Positions 24,895 to 32,969 of a DNA stretch of 64,000 nucleotides are shown in pieces. A model generated the notes under the pieces. The model was not told where the DNA came from. It ran no database searches and was given only the letters and a program-made list of their open reading frames with translations. This DNA comes from an uncultured bacterium (GTDB lineage Bacteria > Bacillota > Clostridia > Oscillospirales > Oscillospiraceae): the NCBI GenBank assembly GCA_948469375.1, contig CAOKLO010000005.1, forward strand, positions 31,422-95,421, read 5' to 3'. The stretch's first letter is position 1. Every line of letters starts with the position of its first letter. Made by a program: the position numbers and the translations under genes.

Positions 24895-25506
24895 TTACTG
24901 CTTTGTCAGGCTTGTGGAATCAAAGGTCAGGGTGTACTCCACCTCATGGGGCTCGCTCATGGCTACGGTGTCGGCGATGACGGGCAAGGGCGTATCAAAG
25001 GCGGCCACGGGGATCTCAAAGGCGGAATTGCTCCCGGGGGCGCTGATGGGGTCGTACCGGACGCCGTTTACCTTCATGTAATCAAAGTTGGGACTGCTCC
25101 ACACGATGGTGGCGGTAAACTGCCCGCTGGTGCAGCGCAGCGCGGCGGGAGACTGGACGGAGGCCCGTCCGGTGCCGCCGGACAGGGTGACGTTGGCCAT
25201 ATAGCTCGCGTCCTCCAGTCCGAATTGGGTGGGCTGGGGCGTGGGCTCCGGCGCAGGGCTGGGCGTGGGCTCCGGAGTCGGTGTGGCGGTGGGCTCCGGC
25301 GCCGGTGTGGCGGTGGGGTCGGGAGCAGCGGTGGGCGTGGGCGTGTCTGTAGGCTCCGGAGTATCCTGGGGCTCGGGGGTCTGGGAGGGGGGCGCCTCAG
25401 AGGGCGCTTGCGATGGCTCCGCCCCACCCCCGCCGCAGGCCGATAGAGACAGCAGCAGCGCCAGTGCCATCACAGCGGCAAACCGGCGCATCGTCTTATT
25501 TTTCAT
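24895..25506 (-). CDS. Lipoprotein with Pro/Thr-rich linker and C-terminal beta-rich domain
   Basis: A 203-residue lipoprotein with lipobox LSLSAC. A low-complexity linker of about 60 residues follows, made of PTPEPT-like units (residues about 30-95). The compact domain of about 100 residues contains TATIVWSSPNFDYMKVNG and FEIPVAAFDTPLPVIADT, ending VEYTLTFDSTSL. A weaker version of the same domain closes the CbiK-like protein encoded just upstream (YTFTIPVEALDEELSYAALG, then TLTFQSA). The linker suggests that the domain is held away from the membrane, near the peptidoglycan. It could be a ligand-binding module passing substrate to the importer, similar in outline to NEAT domains. That comparison is my inference and needs structure prediction. 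Confidence 0.85.
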   Translation of the reverse strand: MKNKTMRRFAAVMALALLLSLSACGGGGAEPSQAPSEAPPSQTPEPQDTPEPTDTPTPTAAPDPTATPAPEPTATPTPEPTPSPAPEPTPQPTQFGLEDASYMANVTLSGGTGRASVQSPAALRCTSGQFTATIVWSSPNFDYMKVNGVRYDPISAPGSNSAFEIPVAAFDTPLPVIADTVAMSEPHEVEYTLTFDSTSLTKQ

Positions 25507-25577
25507 AGGAATTCCTCCTCGTAAAAAGAGCGCCGCGAAGCGCTAGGGCTCCGCGGCGCTCAGAAAGACAATTTTGT

Positions 25578-27434
25578 TTACTTGGCCTCGGCGGTGGCGG
25601 ACTGGAAGGTCAGGGTGCGGTCATACCACTTGGTGCCCAAAGCGGCATAGGACAGCTCCTCATCCAGCGCCTCCACGGGAATGGTGAAGGTGTACTTGCC
25701 CTCGGCGTTCTCCACGAAGTCGATCAGGCCCTTTTCAGCCTTATCGGCCTGGGTGGCGGTGCCCACAAACATCTTGGTGTAGCCGGTGCCGCTGAGGGTC
25801 AGCACGGCGGTCATTTTGCCGTCGGCCACAGTCAGCTCGCAGTTCACCACGCGGAACATGCTGGAGCTGCTGGTCACGTCGATGGTGTAAACGCCGTCGG
25901 CCAGGGTCTTGCTTTTTGAATTGGCGGGATTGGGCTCCACCTCAATGCCGGTTTCGCCCAGAGCCTTGGCGTCCTTGGCGTGGGCCGCCAGCAGGTCCTG
26001 GATGGCCTTGATCTCGCCCAAACCCTTGACCTCGCACTGGACCTCAAACCCGGCCTCGGTGAAGATGGTCTTCCAGGAGTCCTCCTCATCGCCAGCCATG
26101 TCGTTGTTGGCGTGGTCGCCCGCCACGATCATCATGGGGCGCAGCACGACTTTCTCATAGCCGCCCTCCTTGACCAGCTCCACCAAATCCTCGGCGGTGG
26201 GCGCGGCCTCCACGGTGCCCACAAAGTAGTTGTCATAGCCCTTGTCGTTGAGCACCTTCTGCATCTTGGCGTAAATGCCGTTGGAGGCGGCCTCGGTGCC
26301 GTGGCCCATATAGCAGACCGCAGTCTTGCCGTCCTTGGCCAGGTCGGCGGTGGCGGCTACCATAGCGTCGGCCACCTTGGAGAAATCATCGTCGGTGGTG
26401 AGCAGGGGGGCGCCGATCTTGATGGAGTCGAAATCGTCAACGTACTTCTCCAGCTCCTTCACCAGATCGCCGTACTCATAGCCGTTCATCAGGTGGGTGG
26501 GCTGCACCAGCAGGTTTTTCACATTGTTGAGCTTGGCGCGGGTCAGGGCCTGCTCCACATCGTCGATGGTTTCGCCGTCCCGGCGGTAGATATGCTCGAT
26601 GATGATGTTGGCGGTGAAGGCGCGGCGGACGGAATGGCCGGAGAAAGCCTCCTCTAACGCGCCTTCCACGGCGCCGATGGTGGCCACGCGGTTGTCGTTG
26701 AAGCTGGTGCCGAAGCTCACCACCAGGAGCTCGTCTTCACCAATGCTGTTCTGGTTGCGGGGATCGTCCTTGGAGGCGTCGCCGGTTCCGGCGTCGTCCA
26801 TGTAACGGCAGATGATGGCGGACACCTCGGCGCGGGTGGCGGTGCCGTTGGGCAGAAGCCTGCCGTTGCTGCCGCTGATGAACTCACTGGCCACGGCCCA
26901 ATTCATGTAGTCCTTGGCCCAGCCGGCCACGTCGGCGGCGTCGGGGAAGGCGTCCATTTTGCCCTTGTCGCTGCCGGTGGTGGTCAGCTTGTCCTTGCCC
27001 ACCTGGCGGGCGGCAAACTCGTTGATGATTTTGGCAATCTCCTGACGGGTGGCGCTGCCCTCTGGGTCAAAAATGCCGTCGCCCTTGCCGCCGACGATGT
27101 CCCTGCTGAACGCCCACAGGACGGCGTCCCTGTAAGCGGCGTCCTCCGCCACGTCGGTGAAGGGATTGTCAACCTTCTCCAGGTCGGGCGTCCCGGCCAG
27201 ACGGTACAGGGCGGTCACCAGGTCGGCCCGGGTCATGGGATCGTCGGCGCCAAAGGTGGTGTCGGTCTTGCCGTCGATCAGCTTTTCCTCGGTCATACGG
27301 TCCACATACTCCTCCGCCCAGCCGGGCACGTCGGTATAGCCCTCGTTCTCCTCCGCCGCAAAGGCGGTGCCGGTCAGCCCAAGGGCCAGAACCGCCGCCA
27401 GCAGCAGCGCCGTCAGCTTATGCAATTTCCTCAT
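25578..27434 (-). CDS. Surface-anchored CbiK-like sirohydrochlorin cobaltochelatase with three SLH domains
   Basis: A 618-residue secreted protein. It has a signal peptide (ALGLTGTAFA then AEENE) and three SLH repeats, at about residues 32-85, 88-145 and 155-215. Next comes a CbiK chelatase domain (about 225-500), then a C-terminal beta-rich domain (about 505-618) resembling the one in the next gene. The chelatase core shows VVSFGTSFNDNR, the catalytic-type histidine in MGHGTEAASN and a second histidine in MIVAGDHANNDMAGDE. CbiK normally inserts cobalt into sirohydrochlorin in the cytoplasm; a wall-bound form is unusual. Periplasmic CbiK forms are known in Desulfovibrio. The gene heads the riboswitch-controlled operon. 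The start follows AAGGAGG. Metal chelation, haem or corrinoid binding are all possible outside the cell. Confidence 0.9.
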   Translation of the reverse strand: MRKLHKLTALLLAAVLALGLTGTAFAAEENEGYTDVPGWAEEYVDRMTEEKLIDGKTDTTFGADDPMTRADLVTALYRLAGTPDLEKVDNPFTDVAEDAAYRDAVLWAFSRDIVGGKGDGIFDPEGSATRQEIAKIINEFAARQVGKDKLTTTGSDKGKMDAFPDAADVAGWAKDYMNWAVASEFISGSNGRLLPNGTATRAEVSAIICRYMDDAGTGDASKDDPRNQNSIGEDELLVVSFGTSFNDNRVATIGAVEGALEEAFSGHSVRRAFTANIIIEHIYRRDGETIDDVEQALTRAKLNNVKNLLVQPTHLMNGYEYGDLVKELEKYVDDFDSIKIGAPLLTTDDDFSKVADAMVAATADLAKDGKTAVCYMGHGTEAASNGIYAKMQKVLNDKGYDNYFVGTVEAAPTAEDLVELVKEGGYEKVVLRPMMIVAGDHANNDMAGDEEDSWKTIFTEAGFEVQCEVKGLGEIKAIQDLLAAHAKDAKALGETGIEVEPNPANSKSKTLADGVYTIDVTSSSSMFRVVNCELTVADGKMTAVLTLSGTGYTKMFVGTATQADKAEKGLIDFVENAEGKYTFTIPVEALDEELSYAALGTKWYDRTLTFQSATAEAK

Positions 27435-27587
27435 GTCTCGTTTTCCTCCTTGCAAATACGTTTGGGCCCCGTACCCTGCCGGGATACGGCGACTATTTCC
27501 GCAGGCGGCCCCGCCGCCAATTGGAAACCGCTGGAAATTCGCAAAAGAAATGCGCCCCTGCCATAAAAACCGGAGCGCATAAACAGA

Positions 27588-27626
27588 TAAAAAGCCTCAT
27601 CCGTGCGGAAACCGCACAGACAAGGC
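27588..27626 (-). terminator. Terminator of the cobalamin riboswitch expression platform
   Basis: On the minus strand, GCCTTGTCTGTGCGG pairs with CCGCACGGATGAGGC (three mismatches or wobbles) across TTT and is followed by TTTTTAT. It lies 20-50 bases 3' of the aptamer, so ligand binding can be read out as termination. Confidence 0.8.
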
Positions 27627-27639
27627 CGGACGAGAAGCG

Positions 27640-27785
27640 CACTTCCGGTACCGGCAGAATGCAGCCAGCTGCCACAACCTGACTTATCCTCTCACGGAGG
27701 CATCACAGTGACCGACTCGCAGGGACTCTCACCCTATTACGTGTGCCGCATCAGCGGCCGCAGCTGGTTTTCCTATGGAATTGTA
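27640..27785 (-). ncRNA. Cobalamin riboswitch
   Basis: The minus-strand RNA shows conserved cobalamin-aptamer elements in order: AATAGGGTGAGAGTCCCTGC, then GGTCACTGTGATGCC (the B12 box region), then GAGGATAAGTCAGG followed by a GGCAGCTGGC stem closure. It starts directly after a strong promoter (27791-27819) and is followed by a terminator. It lies about 200 bases before the CbiK-like gene, so excess cobalamin should reduce expression of the chelatase and importer operon. The class (adenosyl- or aquo/methyl-cobalamin) is not resolved. Confidence 0.88.
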
Positions 27786-27790
27786 AGGAT

Positions 27791-27819
27791 AGGCTAACAT
27801 AGGTTGGAGGTTTTGTCAA
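27791..27819 (-). promoter_or_regulatory. Promoter of the cobalamin riboswitch-controlled operon
   Basis: Minus-strand TTGACA, a 17-base spacer and TAGCCT. The first transcribed bases lead into the aptamer. Confidence 0.75.
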
Positions 27820-27841
27820 GAGGTTTCGGCTTTCGTGTCGA

Positions 27842-27883
27842 GACAAAGGCGGGAGAGCGCGTCTGCGTTCTCCCGCCCTTGTC
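27842..27883 (-). terminator. Terminator-like hairpin after metY
   Basis: GACAAGGGCGGGAGAACGC pairs with the GCGCTCTCCCGCCTTTGTC arm (one bulge and one mismatch). The T run is weak, but the stem is long and separates metY from the next promoter. Confidence 0.65.
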
Positions 27884-27902
27884 AAGGCTGTGGGTTTTTG
27901 CG

Positions 27903-29189
27903 TCAGGCGGAGACGGCGGCGAAGCCCTTTTCCAAGTCGGCGATGATATCGTCGATGTGCTCCGTGCCGATGGACAGCCGGATGGTGTTGGGCTTGATGC
28001 CCTGGTCGGCCAGCTCCTCGGGGGTGAGCTGGGAGTGGGTGGTGGTGGCCGGATGGATGACCAGGCTCTTCACGTCGGCCACGTTGGCCAGCAGAGAGAA
28101 GATCTCCAGGCTGTCAATGAATTTGTGGGCCTCGGCCTGACCGCCCTTAATCTCAAAGGTAAAGATGGACGCGCCGCCGTGGGGGAAATACTTCTGGTAC
28201 AGCCCGTGGTCTGGGTGGTCCGGCAGGGAGGGATGGTTGACCTTCTCCACCTGGGGATGCTTTTGCAGGAACTCCACCACCCGTTTGGTGTTCTCGGCGT
28301 GGCGGTCCAGGCGCAGGGACAGGGTCTCCACCCCCTGGAGCAGCAGGAAGGCGTTGAAGGGCGAGATGGCCGCGCCCATGTCCCGGAGCAGAATGGCCCG
28401 GATGTAGGTGACGAAGGCGGCGGAACCGGCGGCGTCCACAAAGGACACGCCGTGGTAGCTGGGATTGGGCTGGGCAATGGGGGCGTATTTGCCGGAGGCC
28501 TTCCAGTCGAATTTGCCGGAGTCCACGATCACGCCGCCCAGGGTGGTGCCGTGGCCGCCGATGAACTTGGTGGCGGAATGCACCACAATGTCCGCGCCGT
28601 GCTCGATGGGCCGGATGAGGTAGGGCGTGCCGAAGGTGTTGTCGATGACCAGGGGCAGGCCGTGGGCGTGGGCAATGGCCGCCACGGCGTCGATGTCGGG
28701 GATATCGGAGTTGGGGTTGCCTAAAGTCTCCAGATAGACCGCCTTGGTGTTGGGCTGGATGGCGGCGGTGACCGCCTCCAGGTCGTGGGCGTCCACAAAG
28801 GTGGTGGACACGCCGAATTGGCTCAGGGTATGGGCCAGCAGGTTATAGCTGCCGCCGTAAATGGTCTTTTGGGCCACGATGTGGTCCCCAGCCTGAGCGA
28901 GAGCCTGAATGGTGCAGGTGATGGCCGCCGCGCCGGAGGCGGTGGCCAGCGCCGCCACGCCCCCCTCCAAAGCCGCGATGCGCTTTTCCAGCACGTCCTG
29001 GGTGGAGTTGGTCAGCCGCCCGTAGATATTGCCCGCGTCCGTCAGGCTGAACCGGGCGGCGGCGTGGGCGGAGTCGCGGAACACATAAGAGGTGGTCTGG
29101 TAAATGGGCACCGCCCGGGCGTCGGTGGCGGGGTCGGGCTGCTCCTGGCCTACGTGGAGCTGCAGGGTCTCAAATTTATAATTGCTCAT
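27903..29189 (-). CDS. metY: O-acetylhomoserine sulfhydrylase (PLP-dependent)
   Basis: A 428-residue Cys/Met-metabolism PLP enzyme. Features include the start [20 protein letters not shown], substrate/PLP residues in YQTTSYVF and [13 protein letters not shown] phosphate binding around ASGAAAI, and the Schiff-base lysine in [12 protein letters not shown] long insert and the length near 430 favour O-acetylhomoserine (homocysteine-forming) activity over cystathionine synthase. It lies 29 bases after cysK in the same operon and so belongs to sulphide assimilation. An Rrf2 regulator is encoded divergently upstream of cysK. Confidence 0.95.
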   Translation of the reverse strand: MSNYKFETLQLHVGQEQPDPATDARAVPIYQTTSYVFRDSAHAAARFSLTDAGNIYGRLTNSTQDVLEKRIAALEGGVAALATASGAAAITCTIQALAQAGDHIVAQKTIYGGSYNLLAHTLSQFGVSTTFVDAHDLEAVTAAIQPNTKAVYLETLGNPNSDIPDIDAVAAIAHAHGLPLVIDNTFGTPYLIRPIEHGADIVVHSATKFIGGHGTTLGGVIVDSGKFDWKASGKYAPIAQPNPSYHGVSFVDAAGSAAFVTYIRAILLRDMGAAISPFNAFLLLQGVETLSLRLDRHAENTKRVVEFLQKHPQVEKVNHPSLPDHPDHGLYQKYFPHGGASIFTFEIKGGQAEAHKFIDSLEIFSLLANVADVKSLVIHPATTTHSQLTPEELADQGIKPNTIRLSIGTEHIDDIIADLEKGFAAVSA

Positions 29190-29218
29190 GGTAAACGCCT
29201 CATTTCGTCAATCAATGG

Positions 29219-30151
29219 TCAGTCGGCAAACAGCGGGGTGGACAGGTAGCGGTCGCCAGTGTCGGGCAGCAGGGCCACGATGGTCTTGCCCTGGTTTTCG
29301 GGCCGCTTGGCCAGATGAACGGCGGCCCACACCGCCGCGCCGGAGGAGATACCCACCAGCACGCCCTCGGCCCGGCCCACCTGCTTTCCAGCGGCAAAGG
29401 CGTCGTCGTTCTCCACGGTGATGATCTCGTCATAGACGGCGGTATTCAGCACATCGGGCACAAAGCCCGCGCCGATGCCCTGGATCTTGTGAGCCCCTGC
29501 GGTACCCTTGCTCAGCACTGGGGAGGAAGCGGGCTCCACCGCCACCACCTTTACATTGGGGTTCTGCTCCTTCAGGTACTCGCCTACGCCGGTGACCGTG
29601 CCGCCGGTGCCCACGCCGGCCACAAAAATATCCACCCTGCCGTCGGTGTCCGCCCAGATCTCCGGGCCCGTGCCCGCCCGGTGGGCGGCGGGGTTGGCGG
29701 GATTGACGAATTGGCCGGGGACAAAGCTGTTGGGGATCTCCTTTGCCAGCTCCTCCGCTTTGGCGATGGCCCCCGTCATGCCGCGGGCACCTTCGGTGAG
29801 CACCAGCTCCGCGCCGTAGGCCTTCATCAGCTGGCGGCGCTCCACGCTCATGGTCTCCGGCATGACGATGATGATGCGGTAGCCCCGGGCGGCGGCCACG
29901 CTGGCCAAACCGATGCCGGTATTGCCGGAGGTGGGCTCGATGATGACCGAACCGGGCTTGAGCGCACCCTTGGCCTCCGCGTCGTCAATCATGGCCTTGG
30001 CGATGCGGTCCTTCACGCTGCCCGCGGGGTTGAAGTACTCCAGCTTGGCCAGAATGCGGGCCTGGAGGCCCTCCGCCTTTTCAATGTGGGTGAGCTCCAG
30101 CAATGGGGTGTGGCCGATCAGCTGGTCGGCGGAAGTGTAGATGCTGCTCAT
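29219..30151 (-). CDS. cysK: Cysteine synthase A
   Basis: A 310-residue O-acetylserine sulfhydrylase. The PLP lysine is in [15 protein letters not shown], the substrate loop is [11 protein letters not shown], and the phosphate cup is [12 protein letters not shown]. It makes cysteine from O-acetylserine and sulphide. It is the first gene of the cysK-metY unit, driven by a consensus promoter at 30266-30294 and divergent from an Rrf2 (CymR-like) gene that probably represses it. No serine acetyltransferase gene is adjacent. Confidence 0.97.
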   Translation of the reverse strand: MSSIYTSADQLIGHTPLLELTHIEKAEGLQARILAKLEYFNPAGSVKDRIAKAMIDDAEAKGALKPGSVIIEPTSGNTGIGLASVAAARGYRIIIVMPETMSVERRQLMKAYGAELVLTEGARGMTGAIAKAEELAKEIPNSFVPGQFVNPANPAAHRAGTGPEIWADTDGRVDIFVAGVGTGGTVTGVGEYLKEQNPNVKVVAVEPASSPVLSKGTAGAHKIQGIGAGFVPDVLNTAVYDEIITVENDDAFAAGKQVGRAEGVLVGISSGAAVWAAVHLAKRPENQGKTIVALLPDTGDRYLSTPLFAD

Positions 30152-30232
30152 GACAATGTCCTCCTCAATTATAGAGTCAACAGCGGCCCTGGATGTCCGG
30201 CGCCGGCGTCGGAAGAAGTGAAGTCTGCCTTC

Positions 30233-30263
30233 ACATAAACCAATCTTTCAAGTGGGTTTATAT
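30233..30263 (-). promoter_or_regulatory. Inverted repeat at the start of the cysK transcript
   Basis: ACATAAACC (30233-30241) pairs with GGTTTATAT (30255-30263) with one mismatch. It begins three bases past the cysK -10 element, so it spans the transcription start and could be an operator. Confidence 0.45.
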
Positions 30264-30265
30264 GA

Positions 30266-30294
30266 ATTATACAGGATAGACTTCTTCCTGTCAA
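30266..30294 (-). promoter_or_regulatory. Promoter of cysK-metY
   Basis: Minus-strand consensus TTGACA, a 17-base spacer and TATAAT. Confidence 0.85.
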
Positions 30295-30317
30295 TGGTTA
30301 ATCTGTAAAAATTTTTG

Positions 30318-30352
30318 TTGAAACCCTATTAACCGTGTTGTATAATAGGTTT
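30318..30352 (+). promoter_or_regulatory. Promoter of the Rrf2 regulator with overlapping inverted repeat
   Basis: TTGAAA (30318-30323), a 17-base spacer and TATAAT (30341-30346). An inverted repeat, AAACCCTATTA (30321-30331) with TAATAGGTTT (30343-30352, one extra base), covers spacer and -10. It is a candidate autoregulatory operator. Confidence 0.7.
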
Positions 30353-30376
30353 TATAGTAAAGAGGGGGTCTACGGT

Positions 30377-30808
30377 ATGCTGATTTCCACCAAAGGCCGC
30401 TACGCCCTGCGGGTGATGATCGACTTGGCGGAGCACCAGGGGGCGGGTTATATCCCGCTGAAGGAGATCGCCCAGCGGCAGGGCATCTCGGAAAAATATC
30501 TGGAGAGCATCATCAAGCTGCTGGTAAAGGCCCAGCTATTGTCCGGCCTGCGGGGGAAGGGGGGCGGCTATAAGCTGACCCGGTCCCCGGAGCAGTACAC
30601 GGTGTACGGTCTTCTGCTGCTGACGGAGGAGTCCATGGCCCCGGTGGCCTGCCTGGAGGAGTGGGCCGACCCCTGCGCTCGGGCGGCGGAGTGCCGTACC
30701 TTGGAGCTGTGGCGGGGGCTGGACCAGGTGATCCGGGAGTATCTGTCCGGCGTCACCGTGGCCGATTTGACCCGGCAGGGGGCGGACGGGGACAATTATG
30801 TGATTTGA
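30377..30808 (+). CDS. Rrf2 family transcriptional regulator (CymR/IscR-like)
   Basis: A 143-residue Rrf2 protein: MLISTKGRYALRVMIDLAEH at the N-terminus, a winged helix-turn-helix with IAQRQGISEKYLESIIKLL, and a wing GLRGKGGGYKL. Three cysteines in the second half (CLEEWADPCARAAEC) lie where IscR binds an iron-sulphur cluster, so cluster sensing is possible. CymR proteins usually lack these cysteines. The divergent cysK-metY operon suggests control of cysteine synthesis. The start follows AGAGGGGG. Whether it acts as CymR (with CysK as partner) or IscR-like is unresolved. Confidence 0.9.
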   Translation: MLISTKGRYALRVMIDLAEHQGAGYIPLKEIAQRQGISEKYLESIIKLLVKAQLLSGLRGKGGGYKLTRSPEQYTVYGLLLLTEESMAPVACLEEWADPCARAAECRTLELWRGLDQVIREYLSGVTVADLTRQGADGDNYVI

Positions 30809-30836
30809 ACTGCGCGCCGCAGGAAAGGGATATGCA

Positions 30837-30872
30837 AAAGGACCCGCCCACAGAAATGTGAGCGGGTCCTTT
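30837..30872. terminator. Bidirectional intrinsic terminator
   Basis: AAAGGACCCGC (30837-30847) pairs with GCGGGTCCTTT (30862-30872). It lies between the convergent Rrf2 gene and M42 peptidase gene. Confidence 0.85.
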
Positions 30873-30887
30873 GGGTATTTGGATGGC

Positions 30888-31967
30888 TCAAAGTCCACGC
30901 ACGTAGAAGTAAAGCAGCTCCAGGCTGTCCAGGATGTCGGAGACGGCCGCCGCCTCGTAGCTGTGGACGTACCGCATGGGAATCTGAATCCCCCCGCAGC
31001 GGATGCCGCCGCCCCGGGTCTGCATGACGCTGGCGTCGGTGGCCCCGGCGGTGTAGGCCTCAATCTGATAGGGGATGTTCCGTTCCTTGGCCACCGCCTT
31101 CATGCCCCGGACAATGTCCCGGTCGGCGATGAGCCCGCAGGCCGCGCCCTTGGAACGGTCCAGCACTTTGATGGAGGCCCCGTCCCCAATGCGGTTGACA
31201 AATTTCCGGTCCGGGAAGACGGGCAGGTCGGTGGAGAGGGACATATCCAGGGCAATGGCGATGTCGGGCCGCAGGTTCTCCGCCGCCACGATGGCCCCCC
31301 GGCCCCCCGTCTCCTCCTGGGTTGAGAAGATGGCGTAGAAATCGGGACCCTCGGGATCGTCTGCCAGCAGGCGGGTGAGCTCAATGAGCTGATAGACACA
31401 GGCCCGGTCGTCCAGGGCCTTGCCCGCCACCAGACGGCCGTCCTTGCCCAGGAACAGAGTGGGGTATTGGATGGAGATGGGGTTGCCCACCTCAACGCCC
31501 AGCTCCTCCGCCTCTTCCCGGCTGGACGCGCCCACATCTACGAAAAAGTCGTCCAGCGTTTCAGGCATGACGGCGCAGGGGGCGGGACGGCCCGGATTGA
31601 TGTGGTTGACTACGCCGTCCACATGGCCGGTCTCGGTTTTGACAATGACGTGCTTTCCAAACAGCTGCTGGGGCTGGACCCCGGCCAAGGTCTCGATCCA
31701 GAGGAAGCCCCGGCTGTCAATGTGCCGGACGATGAGGCCGATCTCGTCCAGATGGGCCACCACCGCCACACGGGGCCCTTTGCCGGGGCGGCGGACGATG
31801 AAGTTGTGGAGGGCGTCGGTTTCATAAGCGAGCCCTTGTGTGTCCGCCAGCAAGGAGCGCACCAGCGCTTCCGCCTCGTCCTCAAAGCCGGTGGGGGCCA
31901 CCGCCTCGCACAGCGGGCCGATCCAGGCCCGCAGGTCACGTTCCAGCTGGGCGCGGTCAAATTTCAT
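30888..31967 (-). CDS. M42 family metallopeptidase (glutamyl aminopeptidase type)
   Basis: A 359-residue TET-type aminopeptidase. Metal ligands are visible in VVAHLDEIGLIV (first His/Asp), KALDDRACVYQ (bridging Asp), STQEETGGRGA (glutamate base and ligand) and ALDMSLS. The C-terminal ligand lies in MRYVHSYEAAAV. These dodecameric cytoplasmic enzymes trim N-terminal residues from short peptides. The gene is the last in the six-gene opp unit, 12 bases after the second ATPase gene. Imported peptides would therefore be hydrolysed by a co-regulated enzyme. Confidence 0.94.
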   Translation of the reverse strand: MKFDRAQLERDLRAWIGPLCEAVAPTGFEDEAEALVRSLLADTQGLAYETDALHNFIVRRPGKGPRVAVVAHLDEIGLIVRHIDSRGFLWIETLAGVQPQQLFGKHVIVKTETGHVDGVVNHINPGRPAPCAVMPETLDDFFVDVGASSREEAEELGVEVGNPISIQYPTLFLGKDGRLVAGKALDDRACVYQLIELTRLLADDPEGPDFYAIFSTQEETGGRGAIVAAENLRPDIAIALDMSLSTDLPVFPDRKFVNRIGDGASIKVLDRSKGAACGLIADRDIVRGMKAVAKERNIPYQIEAYTAGATDASVMQTRGGGIRCGGIQIPMRYVHSYEAAAVSDILDSLELLYFYVRGL

Positions 31968-31979
31968 GAAAATTACCTC

Positions 31980-32969
31980 CTATTTGTCCGTCAGGGGCAG
32001 GCTGCCCGCAAAATGACAGGCGCACTTGTGGCCGGGGGCGCGCTCCCGCAGCCCCGGCACATCCTGGGCACACCGCTTCTGCGCGTAAGGACAGCGGGTG
32101 TGGAACAGGCACCCGGAGGGCGGGTCCGCCGGGCTGGGCACGTCGCCCTGGAGGGCGGCGGCGGGCTTGCCGCAGGTATCCATCCGGGGCACGCTGTCCA
32201 ACAGCGCCCGGGTGTAGGGGTGCAGGGGGTGGGCGAACAGCTCGCGGCTCTCCCCCTCCTCCACCACCCGGCCCAGGTACATCACCAGCACCCGGTCGGC
32301 GATGTGGCGCACCACGCCCAGGTCGTGGCTGATGAAAATATAGGCCAGGCCCAGGTCGTGCTGGAACTGCCGCAGCAGGTTGATGATTTTCGCCTGAATG
32401 GACACGTCCAGGGCGGACACCGGTTCGTCGCACACCACCACGTGGGGCCGCAGGATGATGGCCCGGGCGATGCCGATGCGCTGGCGCTGCCCGCCGGAGA
32501 ACTCGTGGGGGTAGCGGTTCACATAGGAGGGGTCCAACCCCACCTGCTCCATGGTTTCCAGCACCCGGCGGTCCCGCTCGGCCTTGTCCTTACAAACCCC
32601 GGCGATGTCCAGCGGCTCGGCGATGATGTCCTTCACCGTCATGCGGGGGTTTAGGCTGGAGTAGGGGTCCTGGAAGATGAGCTTGATTTTCTGCCGGGCC
32701 TGTTTGAGCTCCGCGCCCTTCATGGCCCGGAAGTCTTGGCCGTTCAGCAGAATGGTGCCGCCGGTGGGCTCGATGAGCCGGATGACGGACTGCATGGTGG
32801 TGGTCTTGCCGCAGCCCGACTCGCCCACGATGCCCAGGGTCTCCCCCGCGTTCAGCTCGAAGCTCACGTCGTCGCAAGCCTTTACCACAGCCTTTTCCCT
32901 GGAGAAGGCTCCCTTGCGGATGGGATAATATTTTTTCAGGTGCTCCACCTTCAAAACGGGTTGGCTCAA
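31980..32969 (-). CDS. oppF: Oligopeptide ABC transporter ATP-binding protein (OppF/AppF type)
   Basis: A 329-residue ATPase: Walker A GESGCGKTT, signature FSGGQRQR, Walker B VVVCDEPVSALD, and the C-terminal oligopeptide/dipeptide extension with four cysteines (CLFHTRCPYAQKRCAQDVPG) that suit an iron-sulphur or zinc site. The start is a TTG preceded by AGGAGGG and overlapping the stop of the other ATPase gene (TTGA). The open frame continues upstream but inside oppD. It works with OppD as the heterodimeric motor of the peptide importer. Confidence 0.95.
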   Translation of the reverse strand: MSQPVLKVEHLKKYYPIRKGAFSREKAVVKACDDVSFELNAGETLGIVGESGCGKTTTMQSVIRLIEPTGGTILLNGQDFRAMKGAELKQARQKIKLIFQDPYSSLNPRMTVKDIIAEPLDIAGVCKDKAERDRRVLETMEQVGLDPSYVNRYPHEFSGGQRQRIGIARAIILRPHVVVCDEPVSALDVSIQAKIINLLRQFQHDLGLAYIFISHDLGVVRHIADRVLVMYLGRVVEEGESRELFAHPLHPYTRALLDSVPRMDTCGKPAAALQGDVPSPADPPSGCLFHTRCPYAQKRCAQDVPGLRERAPGHKCACHFAGSLPLTDK

